Assembly (NCBI RefSeq): GCF_963678635.1
Contig: NC_087071.1
Coordinates: forward strand, 6,711,624 to 6,775,623
Direction: 5' to 3'
Source: Symsagittifera roscoffensis
Lineage: Eukaryota > Xenacoelomorpha > Acoela > Convolutidae
Length of the DNA: 64,000 nucleotides
Position numbers and translations under genes: made by a program. Within the stretch, counting starts at the first letter, position 1. Each line of letters starts with the position of its first letter. Under the pieces are notes generated by a model. The model worked only from the letters and a program-made list of their open reading frames with translations, searched no databases and was not told the origin of the DNA. Positions 45,774 through 55,670 of the stretch are shown piece after piece.

Positions 45774-46277
45774 CCAAATTTGATAGTTTTTGGCCAAATT
45801 TTTGTTTCTAAACCAATTTTGGTCCGGTTTTTTGTATTATTCCAGTGCCGTACAGGGCTGCTACGCTCATTTCAAGTATTTTTAGGCACTTTTGACCGGA
45901 ATTGCGGAAAAAGTCTTTCAGAACCTATATAGGTGGTGAAAAAAGGCCATTTTGACGAACGCGTTTTTGACGATTTCTCAAAGACTAGTAATCCGATCGG
46001 GATAATTTTGGTTTCATAAGTCGACGTTTTTGACCATTTTTCCGAATCATAACCGTTTTTGGGTTGATTAATTTGGAAAAGAAAAAATTTTTTAGAGTTT
46101 GTTGGTTCGGAGGGTCCAAATAACGGGCAACCCTCCGAGCGGCAGAAAATTTTATCAAAACATCTTTTTATTCAACTGGGAAGGTTGACCGTGTCAGCCA
46201 ACCTAGTTTTAAGTCAGGTAGACCGCTTTCAGAGGCTTTATTGCGGTGATATAACCCTTTTTCTTGATTTTGGAGGT
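45774..46277 (+). other. Leader segment without clear features
   Basis: T-rich, non-coding. Contains one GGAGGGT (46109) and one ACCCTCC (46130) facing outward, without 67-nt spacing. Confidence 0.35.
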
Positions 46278-46484
46278 ACCCTCCGAAGTGACCCTCCGGA
46301 GCGTATTAAGCATCTTATTGACCCTCCTTAGTAAGTTTAGGGGGACCCTCCGAAGTAACTTGGGTGATTAAGATACCCTCCGAAGTAACTTGGGTGATTA
46401 AGATACCCTCCTAAGTAACTTGAGTGATTGAGGTACCCTCCGAGGTAACCCTCCGGAGTGTCTTAAACCTTTTAGCGACCCTCC
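46278..46484 (+). repeat. ACCCTCC tandem array, 30-bp unit
   Basis: ACCCTCC occurs at 46278, 46291, 46321, 46345, 46375, 46405, 46435, 46448 and 46478, mostly 30 bp apart or 13+30. The best units start ACCCTCCGAAGTAACTTGGG. The same heptamer closes the five cassettes upstream, so one motif family covers 1.9 kb of the leader. Confidence 0.75.
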
Positions 46485-46709
46485 TTGTAGGAGACTTGAG
46501 TAAACCTTCTGTGGCAATTTGGGAAACGGAAAATATCCATTTAATTAGGATCATATTAGGATATTAGGCGTGCTTATCAGGATCATAAGAACCCATTCTG
46601 ACCCGATAATTCGTGATCAACTTTGGATTCTCTATTGGGTGTGTAAGAAGTACCCGAACAAAATTTTTTTTGATTTTGATTTTGGTTGAGTGGTTGCCTT
46701 TTTTTTGTG

Positions 46710-46867
46710 GTTGCCTTGAGCTACTTAATAGGAAAGTTCGGGCAATCCGGGAACAAACAAAAGAAGACCTCGGTGGGTGTATTAAGCAAATACACGCCCA
46801 CTTGAGAAGAAAAATTGTTCCCTACTCTCGTGCACTTGGAGCAGTCCGAGTGTGGGAGAGCTTTTTC
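46710..46867 (+). ncRNA. Structured leader RNA, copy 1
   Basis: Predicted helices, all seen directly: GAGCT with AGTTC (46718-46722/46735-46739, one G-T); GGGAACAA with TTGTTCCC (46749-46756/46815-46822); inside it GTGGGTGTATT with AATACACGCCCAC (46773-46783/46789-46801); then ACTTGGA-GCAG-TCCGAGT (46834-46851). Copy 2 keeps the same set with different bases. Possible roles are packaging, dimerisation, translation control or a ribozyme-like function. No known motif (for example hammerhead core) is recognised. Confidence 0.6.
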
Positions 46868-46892
46868 ATAGACTTGACGAATTTTCGACCAA

Positions 46893-47055
46893 GAGGTTGC
46901 CTTGAGCTACTTAGTAGGACAGCTCGGGCAATCGCAGGACACCCAAAAGAAGACCTCGGTGGGTGTATTAGGCAAATACACACCCACTTGAGAAGACTGT
47001 GTCCTGGGCTTCGTTCTTTCGGATCGTTCCGATTGGGGGAAGTCTTTTTCTTTAA
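46893..47055 (+). ncRNA. Structured leader RNA, copy 2
   Basis: Equivalent helices are GAGCT/AGCTC (46904-46908/46921-46925), AGGACAC/GTGTCCT (46936-46942/46999-47005), GTGGGTGTATT/AATACACACCCAC (46959-46969/46975-46987) and CGGA-TCGT-TCCG (47020-47031). The second helix differs from copy 1 at several pairs on both sides while pairing is kept. That is covariation within one molecule. Confidence 0.6.
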
Positions 47056-47473
47056 GACTAAGTTTTATTTATCTATTTCTGAATCATCACTGCTTTTTAT
47101 CAAAGATTGTTTAATTTTAACAAAGCAGTGACTTGATAAATTGTGTAGCGATAAATTGATACTGACAAAAGGTCGCTGTCACCTGTAGGATATTCTTATC
47201 TGATTATCGATTGTGTTTTGTGTACCGATTATATCTTGTGGAAACTTAGTGTTACTGTTATATTATACAACCGGGTTGAGTTAGCATAATATCAATACTG
47301 GGTAGACCCTGTGTGTAACTTTAGCTGAGTCACTAGTTTAGTCGTGAGAGATCTAAGACACATTTTGATACTGACGGAATCGAGTAGGCAGCGTTAAGTG
47401 ATTTAACTAAAACTTGTTTGTGGTGCGTTTGCATTGCCATCAAATTACGAATATTTTCATTTTGTATAAAACT
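47056..47473 (+). promoter_or_regulatory. 5' leader immediately before gag
   Basis: AT-rich, non-coding. Contains TGGGTAGACCC near 47300. I could not fix a primer-binding site complementary to a tRNA 3' end. The gag ATG follows at 47474; an earlier in-frame TTG at 47414 is unlikely to be the start. Confidence 0.35.
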
Positions 47474-49495
47474 ATGCAGCGCAGGGACTCGTTAGGATCG
47501 ACTACTAAAATTCCCAGGCTAAGCAAGGGAAGCACGCGGAAATTTAGAACTAGGCGTAGCCAAACCTCGTTTAGCAGCGCTTCCGACGCGTTTGCTGAAG
47601 ACGAACCGACTAAAGGTCAACCTGATCTTTCAGTGATCAAAATGAAACTAAGGAACGAGAAAAACCTGGATGGCAACGAAGGCCGGAGCGCCGAGGCCGA
47701 GCCTGCGAGCGGAACGCTGGTGGATCCCTTTGACGAAGGGGAGCGAACGCTCATTCGACCCGACTTTGAGCCAGACGAGGTCCTCGAACGAGAGGAAGTC
47801 GAGAGGACAGAAGAGACCTCGGAGCGTTCCGAGGTCGAGCCGCGAGAAGAAGTCTTGTTCAAGGGAATGTCCAAATCGGAGACCAAGAGTCACAGGTGGA
47901 GGGGAGAATACTCACATTCGGCTAGTACCCACTCATCTCTGGCCAAGCAGAGCAACAACGCGATGATGTCGAGTATAAGCCCGAGTGAAGAACAACCGGG
48001 TTCGAAAGCCAAGAAGAGTTGGAGGTCTCTGTACGACGAGCGCATGGCGTCACTACCAACTGTTGGTTTGACTTCCAGTTATGACTACCCGGAGACATCC
48101 CATCCGGATGTAGACTTCACACCGTGACCAAGGAACGAGAAGAGCAGCAAGGCGTCATCAGTCTCGCCGACCAGGCCCATGTCAGATGGGATAACGATGG
48201 GAGCATCATCAACTTTTGACAGACTAATGACGTCAATGCACAAGCAAAAGAACGGAGCGTCATCGAGTACTAGGCTACCGCCGCAGCTGACCTCATCTTC
48301 TCTGGGGCTAACCCCGTCACTGGGGGCAGCTGGTGACATAAGTGATATGTTCGCTGGTGTGATGAATGGCCTGGATGAATTGAGGCGGGACATGACCGAG
48401 AAGATAGATCAAGTTGACGAGAGAGCTCACCATGGTAGAGAGAGTTTGAAAGATGAGCTAACGCACGTGAAGTCGCAGGCGATGTTTGATCAGGCTCAGT
48501 TGATTCGCAACACCGATCAATGCCTGGCCGAGAGCCTGGCACAGGCAAAGAAAGAGTCAGAGGAAAGGGAGGCTAGGATGACAAGAGAGATCGAGCGATT
48601 ATTGAATGATCATGATAGTACCTATGCCCAAACGATGACTGGCCTGGAAAAGAGGTTGGACGCCAAATCTGACTTGATGATGCGGAAGCTTGACGCGATC
48701 CTGAACGGAAGTAGTTGGCAGGAGCATTCCAACTCAAGGGAGCGCTCACGCCATGCGAATGTTGCAGATGGTACGGGCAACAATGCCAGAGCCCAGCAAA
48801 GCTCGAGAACGAACTACGAGCATAGAAACAAGGAGTGGCCAAGGGCAGCCCCGCAGAGGCCTGGCTGGACGAATCCAGTACCGCCGGAGGCAGAGGCTAC
48901 ACCGGAGACAAGATTGCCAACCGTGCCACAAGTCAGTTCAGTACCAGATCTGACCACAGTCTCACAAGACACAACGATGTATGCCTCGATGTTTGAGCCT
49001 CTGAACAGATCTCTTGAAACATTCATCACCAAGCTCTCGAAGTCAACCGAGAGAGGAGAGAGGTCAAGAAGAACACTGAAGAAGCCAAAGTCATATAAAG
49101 ACGAGTCAGATGGCTGCATTGATACTTGGATAGAGGTGATGAAGTTACACTTTGAGGAAGAGAATCTCTCCAAGAAACAAGAGTGCAGCGCGCTGACAAG
49201 CAACCTGGAGGGTACTGCATTAAATTGTGTGATGGCGAAAAGAGCCAATGAGAGAGACAGCGCTCGCAAGATATTCGACATACTGCTGAATCGTTTCGGC
49301 TCGGGAGTACAAGGGCACCAGGCCATGGTGAAGTTCGAGAAGAGACGTCAGAGAGATGAAGAATCAATAGATAAATTCTTGGATGACCTTGAACTGCTTA
49401 GGAGGAGAAGTAACCCGGATGAGAGAATATCCGAGCGAAACTTGGCGATCGCTTCGAAGTTCATGGATGGAGTAAGGAGTGAGGAGTTGGAGTGA
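47474..49495 (+). CDS. gag: Gag, interrupted by one in-frame UGA
   Basis: The ATG at 47474 opens 217 codons (charged, Ser/Glu/Arg-rich, probably disordered) to a TGA at 48125-48127. The same frame continues without further stop to 49495, so the two open stretches are one gene. The second part has a long coiled coil (about 48365-48715, for example ESEEREARMTREIERLL) and then a Retrotrans_gag-type capsid region (about 49110-49495, for example DTWIEVMKLHFEEENLSKKQ and KFEKRRQRDEESIDKFLDDL). Gag packages the RNA and forms the particle. The TGA is followed by C (UGA-CCA), so limited readthrough is conceivable, but nonsense mutation is simpler. An ATG at 48179 would give the capsid part alone. Confidence 0.8.
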
Positions 49496-49508
49496 GAAGA
49501 CGATGTAG
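49487..49508 (+). other. Gag/pol junction lesion: 7-nt insertion plus TAG
   Basis: GGAGTGAG occurs twice here, around GAGTT. Removing one 7-nt GAGTGAG puts gag and pol in one frame, with the only remaining block a TAG at 49506-49508 (AAG ACG ATG TAG GCC). No slippery heptamer is visible, so programmed frameshifting is less likely than damage. The pol frame then reads ATHFTLSLDQVPTPDDLRMK, a natural gag continuation. Confidence 0.6.
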
Positions 49509-52500
49509 GCCACTCACTTCACCCTGTCGCTAGATCAGGTACCCACGCCCGACGACTTGCGTATGAAGTCACGCGAGTATTTACTCATAAAACCGAGGGC
49601 GCAAAACCGTTACAGCAATTATGGCAACTATAGCGGGACAAACACTGGTGCGAATTCCAGTTGGTACAAACCTCGCGATGACATGGACAAGAGGAGGTCG
49701 TGTGCGAATTGTGGTTCGATGGACCATCACGTTTCTGCGTGTTCTGCATACAAACAGAACATGAAGGCCATAGGCTACTTTCTCGAGGACGCTGACGCGA
49801 CCGACGAGGATCATGAAGAGTATGTGAGAGGGCTCATCATGAAATATGGTCCAAGGTGTTTCTTCTGTAATTTGGAGGGACACTTCAAGTCGGATTGTAC
49901 TCAATTTTGGGACGCAGTAGCGGACGTGAAACATCCCCGCCATGAAGAGGCGCTTTCGGGGGTCAAGGCCAGTCGAGCACGTCTGATGAACGAGGCTGAA
50001 TCTCGGAAAAAGGAGACGACACCGAACACCTTCACGACCAAAAAGGTTAAGACGTGGCCTGATGAGGTGGTAGCCTCGAACCTCGAAACAGAGTCGTCTA
50101 GCCCACTCAAGGTGGATTACGGCCTGGCGGCAAGGACAGCTCTGCAGAATGTCAAACATGACCTAGCCACGAAAGAAGTGGAGCAATGGGTAAGGTCGGA
50201 GCTGGAGAGCACAGATCTTCGGGAAGGTCTTAATGTCCTGAGTAAAACGACAGGAGCAGAAGACGAAAGAGAGCCCAAGAAACAGGGACTAAAACTGAAC
50301 GTTATATCTGGCAAGACTTTCGGCATAACGAAGGCAGGGACCAAAATAATGTCTATCATCTCAGTCGCAGGGCACCAGGTGGTCAAGAACCTGAGCGAGC
50401 CATCCGAGATTACATTGGTCCACCTGGACATCTATGCCGACTACCTGAAGGAGAAGGATCCCAAACTGGACTCCAGGGCAGTGCGAGCGCTGCTCACAAC
50501 GGGAGGTCCGAGGCTGATGAAAGTGGACGGACATTATATCGATGTCCATGGCCCTTACCCGATTCTGATGAATGTGGATGGCATCAATATCTACACGAAA
50601 GCTCACATAACTGATGCGAACGATCAGGTTGGCCGGATATACATTGGTCAAGAGGAGCTGAAGGTCAGACGAATCGGACACAACGCGATGCTCGAACAAG
50701 ATGCTGTGCATATTGGTTGCGAGGCAGATCTGGCTGCACACGTCCTGGACGTGCAAGGCAGACAACTTTCAGTAAAGGGACTGCTAGACACGGGAGCAGT
50801 AGTTAGTGTCATGCCAGTCAAAACTTGGACCGACATGGGTTTTGATAGGTCGGATCTCATACCGACAAACATCAGGTTGGCAGCTGCCAATCAGGGAGCG
50901 ATCTATGTCACCGGACGAACCCCGATCATCTCACTGCAGCTCGGAGGGAGACATCTTTGGATGAGCTTCCTAGTAGTAGAGAATTTGGACGAATCCGACC
51001 AGTTCATCCTAGGAAGGGATTTCGTTCGCAACTTTGACGTCACGATTGATCACAATGACGGATTAATTAGGATCAAGGATCCTGAAAGAAAGTATGAGAA
51101 AAGACCCCTTAATAAGATCTTAATTAATCAGGCCAAGGTGCCGATTTTTCTGGATCGAAAAGTTAGATTAAAACCGAACCAAGCCGTAGTAGCAACGTTT
51201 AGGATGAGGAACTTGAATGAACTCAGCAATGACAGACAGGTGTGTCTGGTACCAAATCCAAACAGTAAAAGCTCGGCTATTTTAGAAAGAAGCTTCTCAC
51301 TCACTCAGAGCGGACTGTGTGTGAGTGTGTTATTGAACACAGAAGCAACAACAGTGACAGTACAGAGGGGAAAGAAACTTGGCTACGCTTTGCCTCTGAA
51401 CACAGACTTTCTGAGTGTGGAGAACTTGAAGAAGTTTGATGTAACTAAGTGTCCATTACATGCGAACCAAGAATGTATAATGAAAAGAGTAATTGAATTG
51501 AAATCTTCTAGGAAATTGTTTTCAATGAAGTCGGAAACAGATGATGGGCTGTCTAGTTGTTCCAACTTTCCTGAGAGGACGACGGAAGCAGAGTTAGCAG
51601 CAAATAGGCCTGTCCTACCTGAGATAGAGCATCTGAAGGGTAAAATATCTGACAAGGAACTAGATTCGCTCAGGGCGGTGCTAAATCGGAACGCAGACGT
51701 TTTTTCGAAACACAAGGCCGACATAGGTTGTTGCAATTTTGTAGAGCATGAGATTGAGATAGAAGAGGGCTCGGTACCTCATAGGGAAGGGGCGAGAAGA
51801 ATGACCCCAAATAAATCAGAAGCGTGTAGGAAGGAAATCGAGATGTTAATGGAGTACGACATGATCGAGCCGTCGAAGTCCCCATGGGCTTGTGGCGTGG
51901 TCATGGCAAAAAAGAAAGGGGGACAACTCAGATTTTGTTGTGATTTCCGTTATCTGAACGCAGTGACTATAAAGGACGCATACCCGATTCCCCGCATCGA
52001 TGAGAGCCTGTCCAAACTGGGAGACGCGAAGTTTTTCACGACGTTGGATTTGGGCTCAGCATTCTGGCAAGTGCCGCTCAGAAAGCAAGATCGAGAGAAA
52101 ACAGGTTTCGCGTGTGAGCTGGGACTGTTCCAGTGGAAGAGGATGCCATTCGGATTGTGCAACGCGACGGCCACATTCCAGCGACTGATGGCTCAGGCAC
52201 TCACGAGCGTCACTAAGAAGTATGGGAATCTCATCATGTGTTATGTCGATGATGTAGTGATCGCAACACTAACCTTAGAAGACCACATAGAGAGGTTGGA
52301 GGAGGTGTTTTCTTGCATAAAGCAGGCGGGTCTGAAATGCAAACCCTCTAAGTGTGAAATCCTCAGGGATTCCATAAAGTATCTGGGCCGCCTGGTGGAC
52401 AAACATGGAGTGAGACCAGATCCCGAAGCGGTTGAAGCGGTGCTGACCTGGAAGGCACCTAAAACAGATACACAGTTGATGAGTTTTCTGGGATTCGCCA

Positions 52501-55500
52501 ACTATTATCGCGAGTTCATCAAGGGGTATGCTGACAAAATATACCCCATGCAGAAGTTGATGAGAAACAAGGGCAAAAAGTTCACCTGGACTGATGAGGC
52601 ACAAGTCTCATTTGAAAACATCAAACGTGAACTTTGCGAGGCACCGGTCCTCGGCATGCCAACGGAGAAGGGGATGTTCGTGCTGGACACGGATGCATCA
52701 GTGGTTGCGATATCAGGCATACTTCACCAAGAGCAGGAGTGGAACGGGAGAACGGTTCTTCGTCCGATAGCTTATGGAAGTAAAGTCCTGAGTGACACTG
52801 AGATGAAGTACGGCGCACCAAAAGCGGAGATGTTTGCTGTGATTACGTTCGTGGAAAAGTACAGGGCCTACTTGGGGAGTGCTCCCTTCAAGTTACGTGT
52901 GGACAATCGTGCCCTTGCCTGGCTGAAAACCTATTCGATGGACCAGAGCTACATTGGTCGTTGGATCGTGCGCTTGGATGGATACCACATGATCATAGAG
53001 CACCGTACCCGTGACAAGCACCAGAACGCAGATAGCCTCAGCAAAAAGACAGAATTTTATGAGCGCCTCGAAGAGAAGCAGGATAACCAATCAGAGATCA
53101 AAGACGGGTTTTCCTTTCTGGACAAAGAAACCTATGATAAGCTGCCACTTACTAGGTGGTTAGACAAATCAGGACATCCTATACCTGGACACCCTGACCT
53201 TCCAGTGGAGACGGCCGCGGAGATAAAGCTTTTAGCCAGAGGCGAACCCGTTCCGTTGGATCTGCTAGTCCGATCCAACTTGGTACAGCAAGAACTGACC
53301 AGGCTGGGTATAAACAGCATCGCTTTATTGAATAAGACGGTGAACGTGGCGCCGGACGTCATGGGAAAACTCCGTGACTTGTTGGATAGGGAAGTGGATA
53401 GGCATGATCGTGAATGGATGGAGACCATGCAGAGGTTGACTGTCACCGAGAGAACAGAGAAGAGGCCAGTGTCCATTCGCAGCCGAGGCGTTGAACGGGA
53501 TTGCAGGTCGATCGTCAACCAGCTGGTGACCTCGATGCCGAAAGAAGTCTTGTTGAGAACTTCGTTCACTGAATATGGAACATTGAATCAGAACCAAGCT
53601 ACTGAGGAAGTCAGGATCAGGTCGAAATCTAGCTTCACGAAGAGGGTGCACTTCACGGATGCAAAAGAGGAATACGAGCCAAGCCCAGATTGTTCGTCTG
53701 TGGACGAGACAATGTCCGGGGAGTCTGACACCTTCGAGCCAGTCAAGGACGACTTGTCTGAAGAGTCAGACACCTTTGAGCCCGTGCAGGACAACTTGTC
53801 CGGGGAGAGGTTGACTAGAACACTTAGGGGCAGAATTTTGTCCGGGGAGTCGGGTTCAAAGCGACCAATGAACAGAGTTTTGTCCGGGGAGTCGAGAAAC
53901 ATCTCAAACCACTTGGAATATGATGTTGGAGAATCAGTCGACTCAAGTGTTGATTCGGGACCTCAGTCCGGGGACAACACGTCTGAAACAACTTCCAGTT
54001 CCGACATGTCAGAGATTGCGATCCACTCCTTATTGGTAGACTGGAAGCAGCGTGGGCTGGACCGAGAAATACATCAGGATCCAGACAGGGACAGATACAC
54101 CTCAGATGAAGAGGGCACTGTGGTAGACAATGCCGCAGATGAGCTCGAACTAATAGCAGTTTCAAAACGCCCAACCAGATTGCTGCCACATGGTACGGTC
54201 GTCCGTACCAATCTGGAACCATCTGTGCAAGAAGCGACGCCTTTGAAAAAGATATGGTGTGTCAAGTTGATGGACGATGCTCATGCTCCGGAGATAATGA
54301 GTGGGCAAATGAACGTGGTGAAGACGTATTTGAAAGCCAGGTACAGGCTGTCAGATCTCCTGAGGGCTCAACGAAATGATAGAATGACGAGCAGTCTGAA
54401 AAGATGGATCGAGAATGGAGCACCCGAGAAGGGAGACTTGGAAGAAGACAGCTACAAAATCCTGAAGCAGTTTTACCTGAAGAGGAAAGACTTGTTGTAC
54501 CTGAATAAGGACGGAATCGTGGCCTGTAAGCGCAAGGAGGAGGACAAGGTCCTTTATAAATACAATTCAATCGTGTTACCTCAGTTGTACCAGACCGAAC
54601 TGCTCTTTCGCTCACATGATCAGATGGGACATCAAGGTGTGGACAAAGTGTATAACAGGATACAAAAACGATTCGAATGGCCGGGATTGAAGAAGGCTTG
54701 TGAGAAATGGATAGCCGCATGCCTGTCTTGTCAACAGGCAAAGGATCCCAGGAAACTGAGGTTCCCCCTACAGTCAATAGAATCGTCAGGTTTCAACGAA
54801 GTGGTGCAAATTGATCATCAGAAAATCTGCATGACAGCAACGGGCTATAATCAGGTGCTGGTAATGATCGACCATTTTACGAAGTATGCGGAGGCAGCAC
54901 CCTGCATGACAGCATCGGCAGAAGAAACGTGCGATCATTTGATAAACGTGTGGATAGCAAGGCATGGCTGCCCCATCACGTTCCAATCGGACAATGGCAA
55001 AGCATTCGTAGGTGATCTCACGAAAGAGTTAATGAAAAGGTCGCAGGTAGCGCAGGCCCACTCGACCACTTATCACCCGCAAACGAATGGCCTAGTCGAG
55101 AGGCAGAATCGCACACTGGTATCCATGTTGAGAGTCTACTGCTCACGCTACATGGATGACTGGGACAAGCACTTACCGCAAGTGATGGGTGCTTACAACA
55201 GCACGGAGCATTCCACCACGGGAATAAGTCCACATATGATGCTGACGGGTCATGAAAAAGCACTCCCGTTGACGTTCTTCTACCCTGAATATGAAGGGAA
55301 GAGGACAGCACCGCAAACGTACGTGCGGGACGTTATTAGAAGACAACAGGACCTCAATGACTTATGCAGGAGGAATACGCAACAGGCGCAGATTAGACAA
55401 AAAAGGAGGTTTGATAAGAGGACAGCCGATGCAAAAGCCTATTCAGTTGGCGATTACGTCTGGGTGTTCCAGGAAGTGGTTCCACCAAAAGGAACCAAGA

Positions 55501-55670
55501 AACTATTAAAGAAATGGCGTGGTCCGTTTCAGATAACAGAGGTGCATCAAGGAGGTCGTTTTTATCGGCTGAGCACGGAAGAGCGGCTCATTACGAGAAT
55601 ATCAAACCACACAACGCCTCGTCCGAGGATTGGTGCATGCCAGCGGACATGCAAGAGGGAGACTATTTAA
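49509..55670 (+). CDS. pol: Pol polyprotein (NC, protease, RT, RNase H, integrase), Ty3/gypsy
   Basis: An open frame of 2,054 codons. In order: two CCHC zinc knuckles (CANCGSMDHHVSAC at 49701-49742 and CFFCNLEGHFKSDC at about 49857-49898); retropepsin with LLDTGAVVSVMP (catalytic DTG at 50787) and LGRDFVRNFDV; RT with FCCDFRYLNAV, TTLDLGSAFWQVPL and YVDD (52242-52253); RNase H with LDTDASVVAISGIL and HQNADSLSK; integrase with an H2C2 zinc site (HDQMGHQG, CLSCQQAK), DDE residues in QIDHQKICM, QSDNGKAFVG and NGLVERQNRTL, and a C-terminal GDYVWV/KKWRGPFQITEV module. All visible catalytic residues are present. About 300 residues between RNase H and integrase are unusual: Glu/Ser-rich with five LSGES/LSEES-type repeats. 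The stop at 55668-55670 results from a single-base loss near 55577; the frame originally ran on into the macrodomain ORF. Confidence 0.9.
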   Translation, partial: ATHFTLSLDQVPTPDDLRMKSREYLLIKPRAQNRYSNYGNYSGTNTGANSSWYKPRDDMDKRRSCANCGSMDHHVSACSAYKQNMKAIGYFLEDADATDEDHEEYVRGLIMKYGPRCFFCNLEGHFKSDCTQFWDAVADVKHPRHEEALSGVKASRARLMNEAESRKKETTPNTFTTKKVKTWPDEVVASNLETESSSPLKVDYGLAARTALQNVKHDLATKEVEQWVRSELESTDLREGLNVLSKTTGAEDEREPKKQGLKLNVISGKTFGITKAGTKIMSIISVAGHQVVKNLSEPSEITLVHLDIYADYLKEKDPKLDSRAVRALLTTGGPRLMKVDGHYIDVHGPYPILMNVDGINIYTKAHITDANDQVGRIYIGQEELKVRRIGHNAMLEQDAVHIGCEADLAAHVLDVQGRQLSVKGLLDTGAVVSVMPVKTWTDMGFDRSDLIPTNIRLAAANQGAIYVTGRTPIISLQLGGRHLWMSFLVVENLDESDQFILGRDFVRNFDVTIDHNDGLIRIKDPERKYEKRPLNKILINQAKVPIFLDRKVRLKPNQAVVATFRMRNLNELSNDRQVCLVPNPNSKSSAILERSFSLTQSGLCVSVLLNTEATTVTVQRGKKLGYALPLNTDFLSVENLKKFDVTKCPLHANQECIMKRVIELKSSRKLFSMKSETDDGLSSCSNFPERTTEAELAANRPVLPEIEHLKGKISDKELDSLRAVLNRNADVFSKHKADIGCCNFVEHEIEIEEGSVPHREGARRMTPNKSEACRKEIEMLMEYDMIEPSKSPWACGVVMAKKKGGQLRFCCDFRYLNAVTIKDAYPIPRIDESLSKLGDAKFFTTLDLGSAFWQVPLRKQDREKTGFACELGLFQWKRMPFGLCNATATFQRLMAQALTSVTKKYGNLIMCYVDDVVIATLTLEDHIERLEEVFSCIKQAGLKCKPSKCEILRDSIKYLGRLVDKHGVRPDPEAVEAVLTWKAPKTDTQLMSFLGFANYYREFIKGYADKIYPMQKLMRNKGKKFTWTDEAQVSFENIKRELCEAPVLGMPTEKGMFVLDTDASVVAISGILHQEQEWNGRTVLRPIAYGSKVLSDTEMKYGAPKAEMFAVITFVEKYRAYLGSAPFKLRVDNRALAWLKTYSMDQSYIGRWIVRLDGYHMIIEHRTRDKHQNADSLSKKTEFYERLEEKQDNQSEIKDGFSFLDKETYDKLPLTRWLDKSGHPIPGHPDLPVETAAEIKLLARGEPVPLDLLVRSNLVQQELTRLGINSIALLNKTVNVAPDVMGKLRDLLDREVDRHDREWMETMQRLTVTERTEKRPVSIRSRGVERDCRSIVNQLVTSMPKEVLLRTSFTEYGTLNQNQATEEVRIRSKSSFTKRVHFTDAKEEYEPSPDCSSVDETMSGESDTFEPVKDDLSEESDTFEPVQDNLSGERLTRTLRGRILSGESGSKRPMNRVLSGESRNISNHLEYDVGESVDSSVDSGPQSGDNTSETTSSSDMSEIAIHSLLVDWKQRGLDREIHQDPDRDRYTSDEEGTVVDNAADELELIAVSKRPTRLLPHGTVVRTNLEPSVQEATPLKKIWCVKLMDDAHAPEIMSGQMNVVKTYLKARYRLSDLLRAQRNDRMTSSLKRWIENGAPEKGDLEEDSYKILKQFYLKRKDLLYLNKDGIVACKRKEEDKVLYKYNSIVLPQLYQTELLFRSHDQMGHQGVDKVYNRIQKRFEWPGLKKACEKWIAACLSCQQAKDPRKLRFPLQSIESSGFNEVVQIDHQKICMTATGYNQVLVMIDHFTKYAEAAPCMTASAEETCDHLINVWIARHGCPITFQSDNGKAFVGDLTKELMKRSQVAQAHSTTYHPQTNGLVERQNRTLVSMLRVYCSRYMDDWDKHLPQVMGAYNSTEHSTTGISPHMMLTGHEKALPLTFFYPEYEGKRTAPQTYVRDVIRRQQDLNDLCRRNTQQAQIRQKRRFDKRTADAKAYSVGDYVWVFQEVVPPKGTKKLLKKWRGPFQITEVHQGGRFYRLSTEERLITRISNHTTPRPRIGACQRTCKRETI
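53690..53920 (+). repeat. LSGES/SDTFEPV repeat inside pol
   Basis: Near residues 1385-1450 of pol, MSGESDTFEPVKDDLSEESD and following units repeat a Ser-Gly/Glu-Glu-Ser core five times (DNA word TTGTCCGGGGAGTC). It is an acidic, low-complexity insert before integrase, not typical of Ty3/gypsy pol. Possibly a phosphorylated or protease-sensitive linker. Confidence 0.7.

Noticed and set aside
46613-47131. A 172-codon open frame upstream of gag with an internal peptide repeat
   Set aside because: The repeat is the DNA of the duplicated structured RNA. Changes between copies preserve base pairing better than amino acids, and the N-terminal part is T-rich and unlike the coding regions.
49581-55311. 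Many long minus-strand frames opposite pol
   Set aside because: They mirror the codon structure of the plus-strand pol and have no domain motifs.
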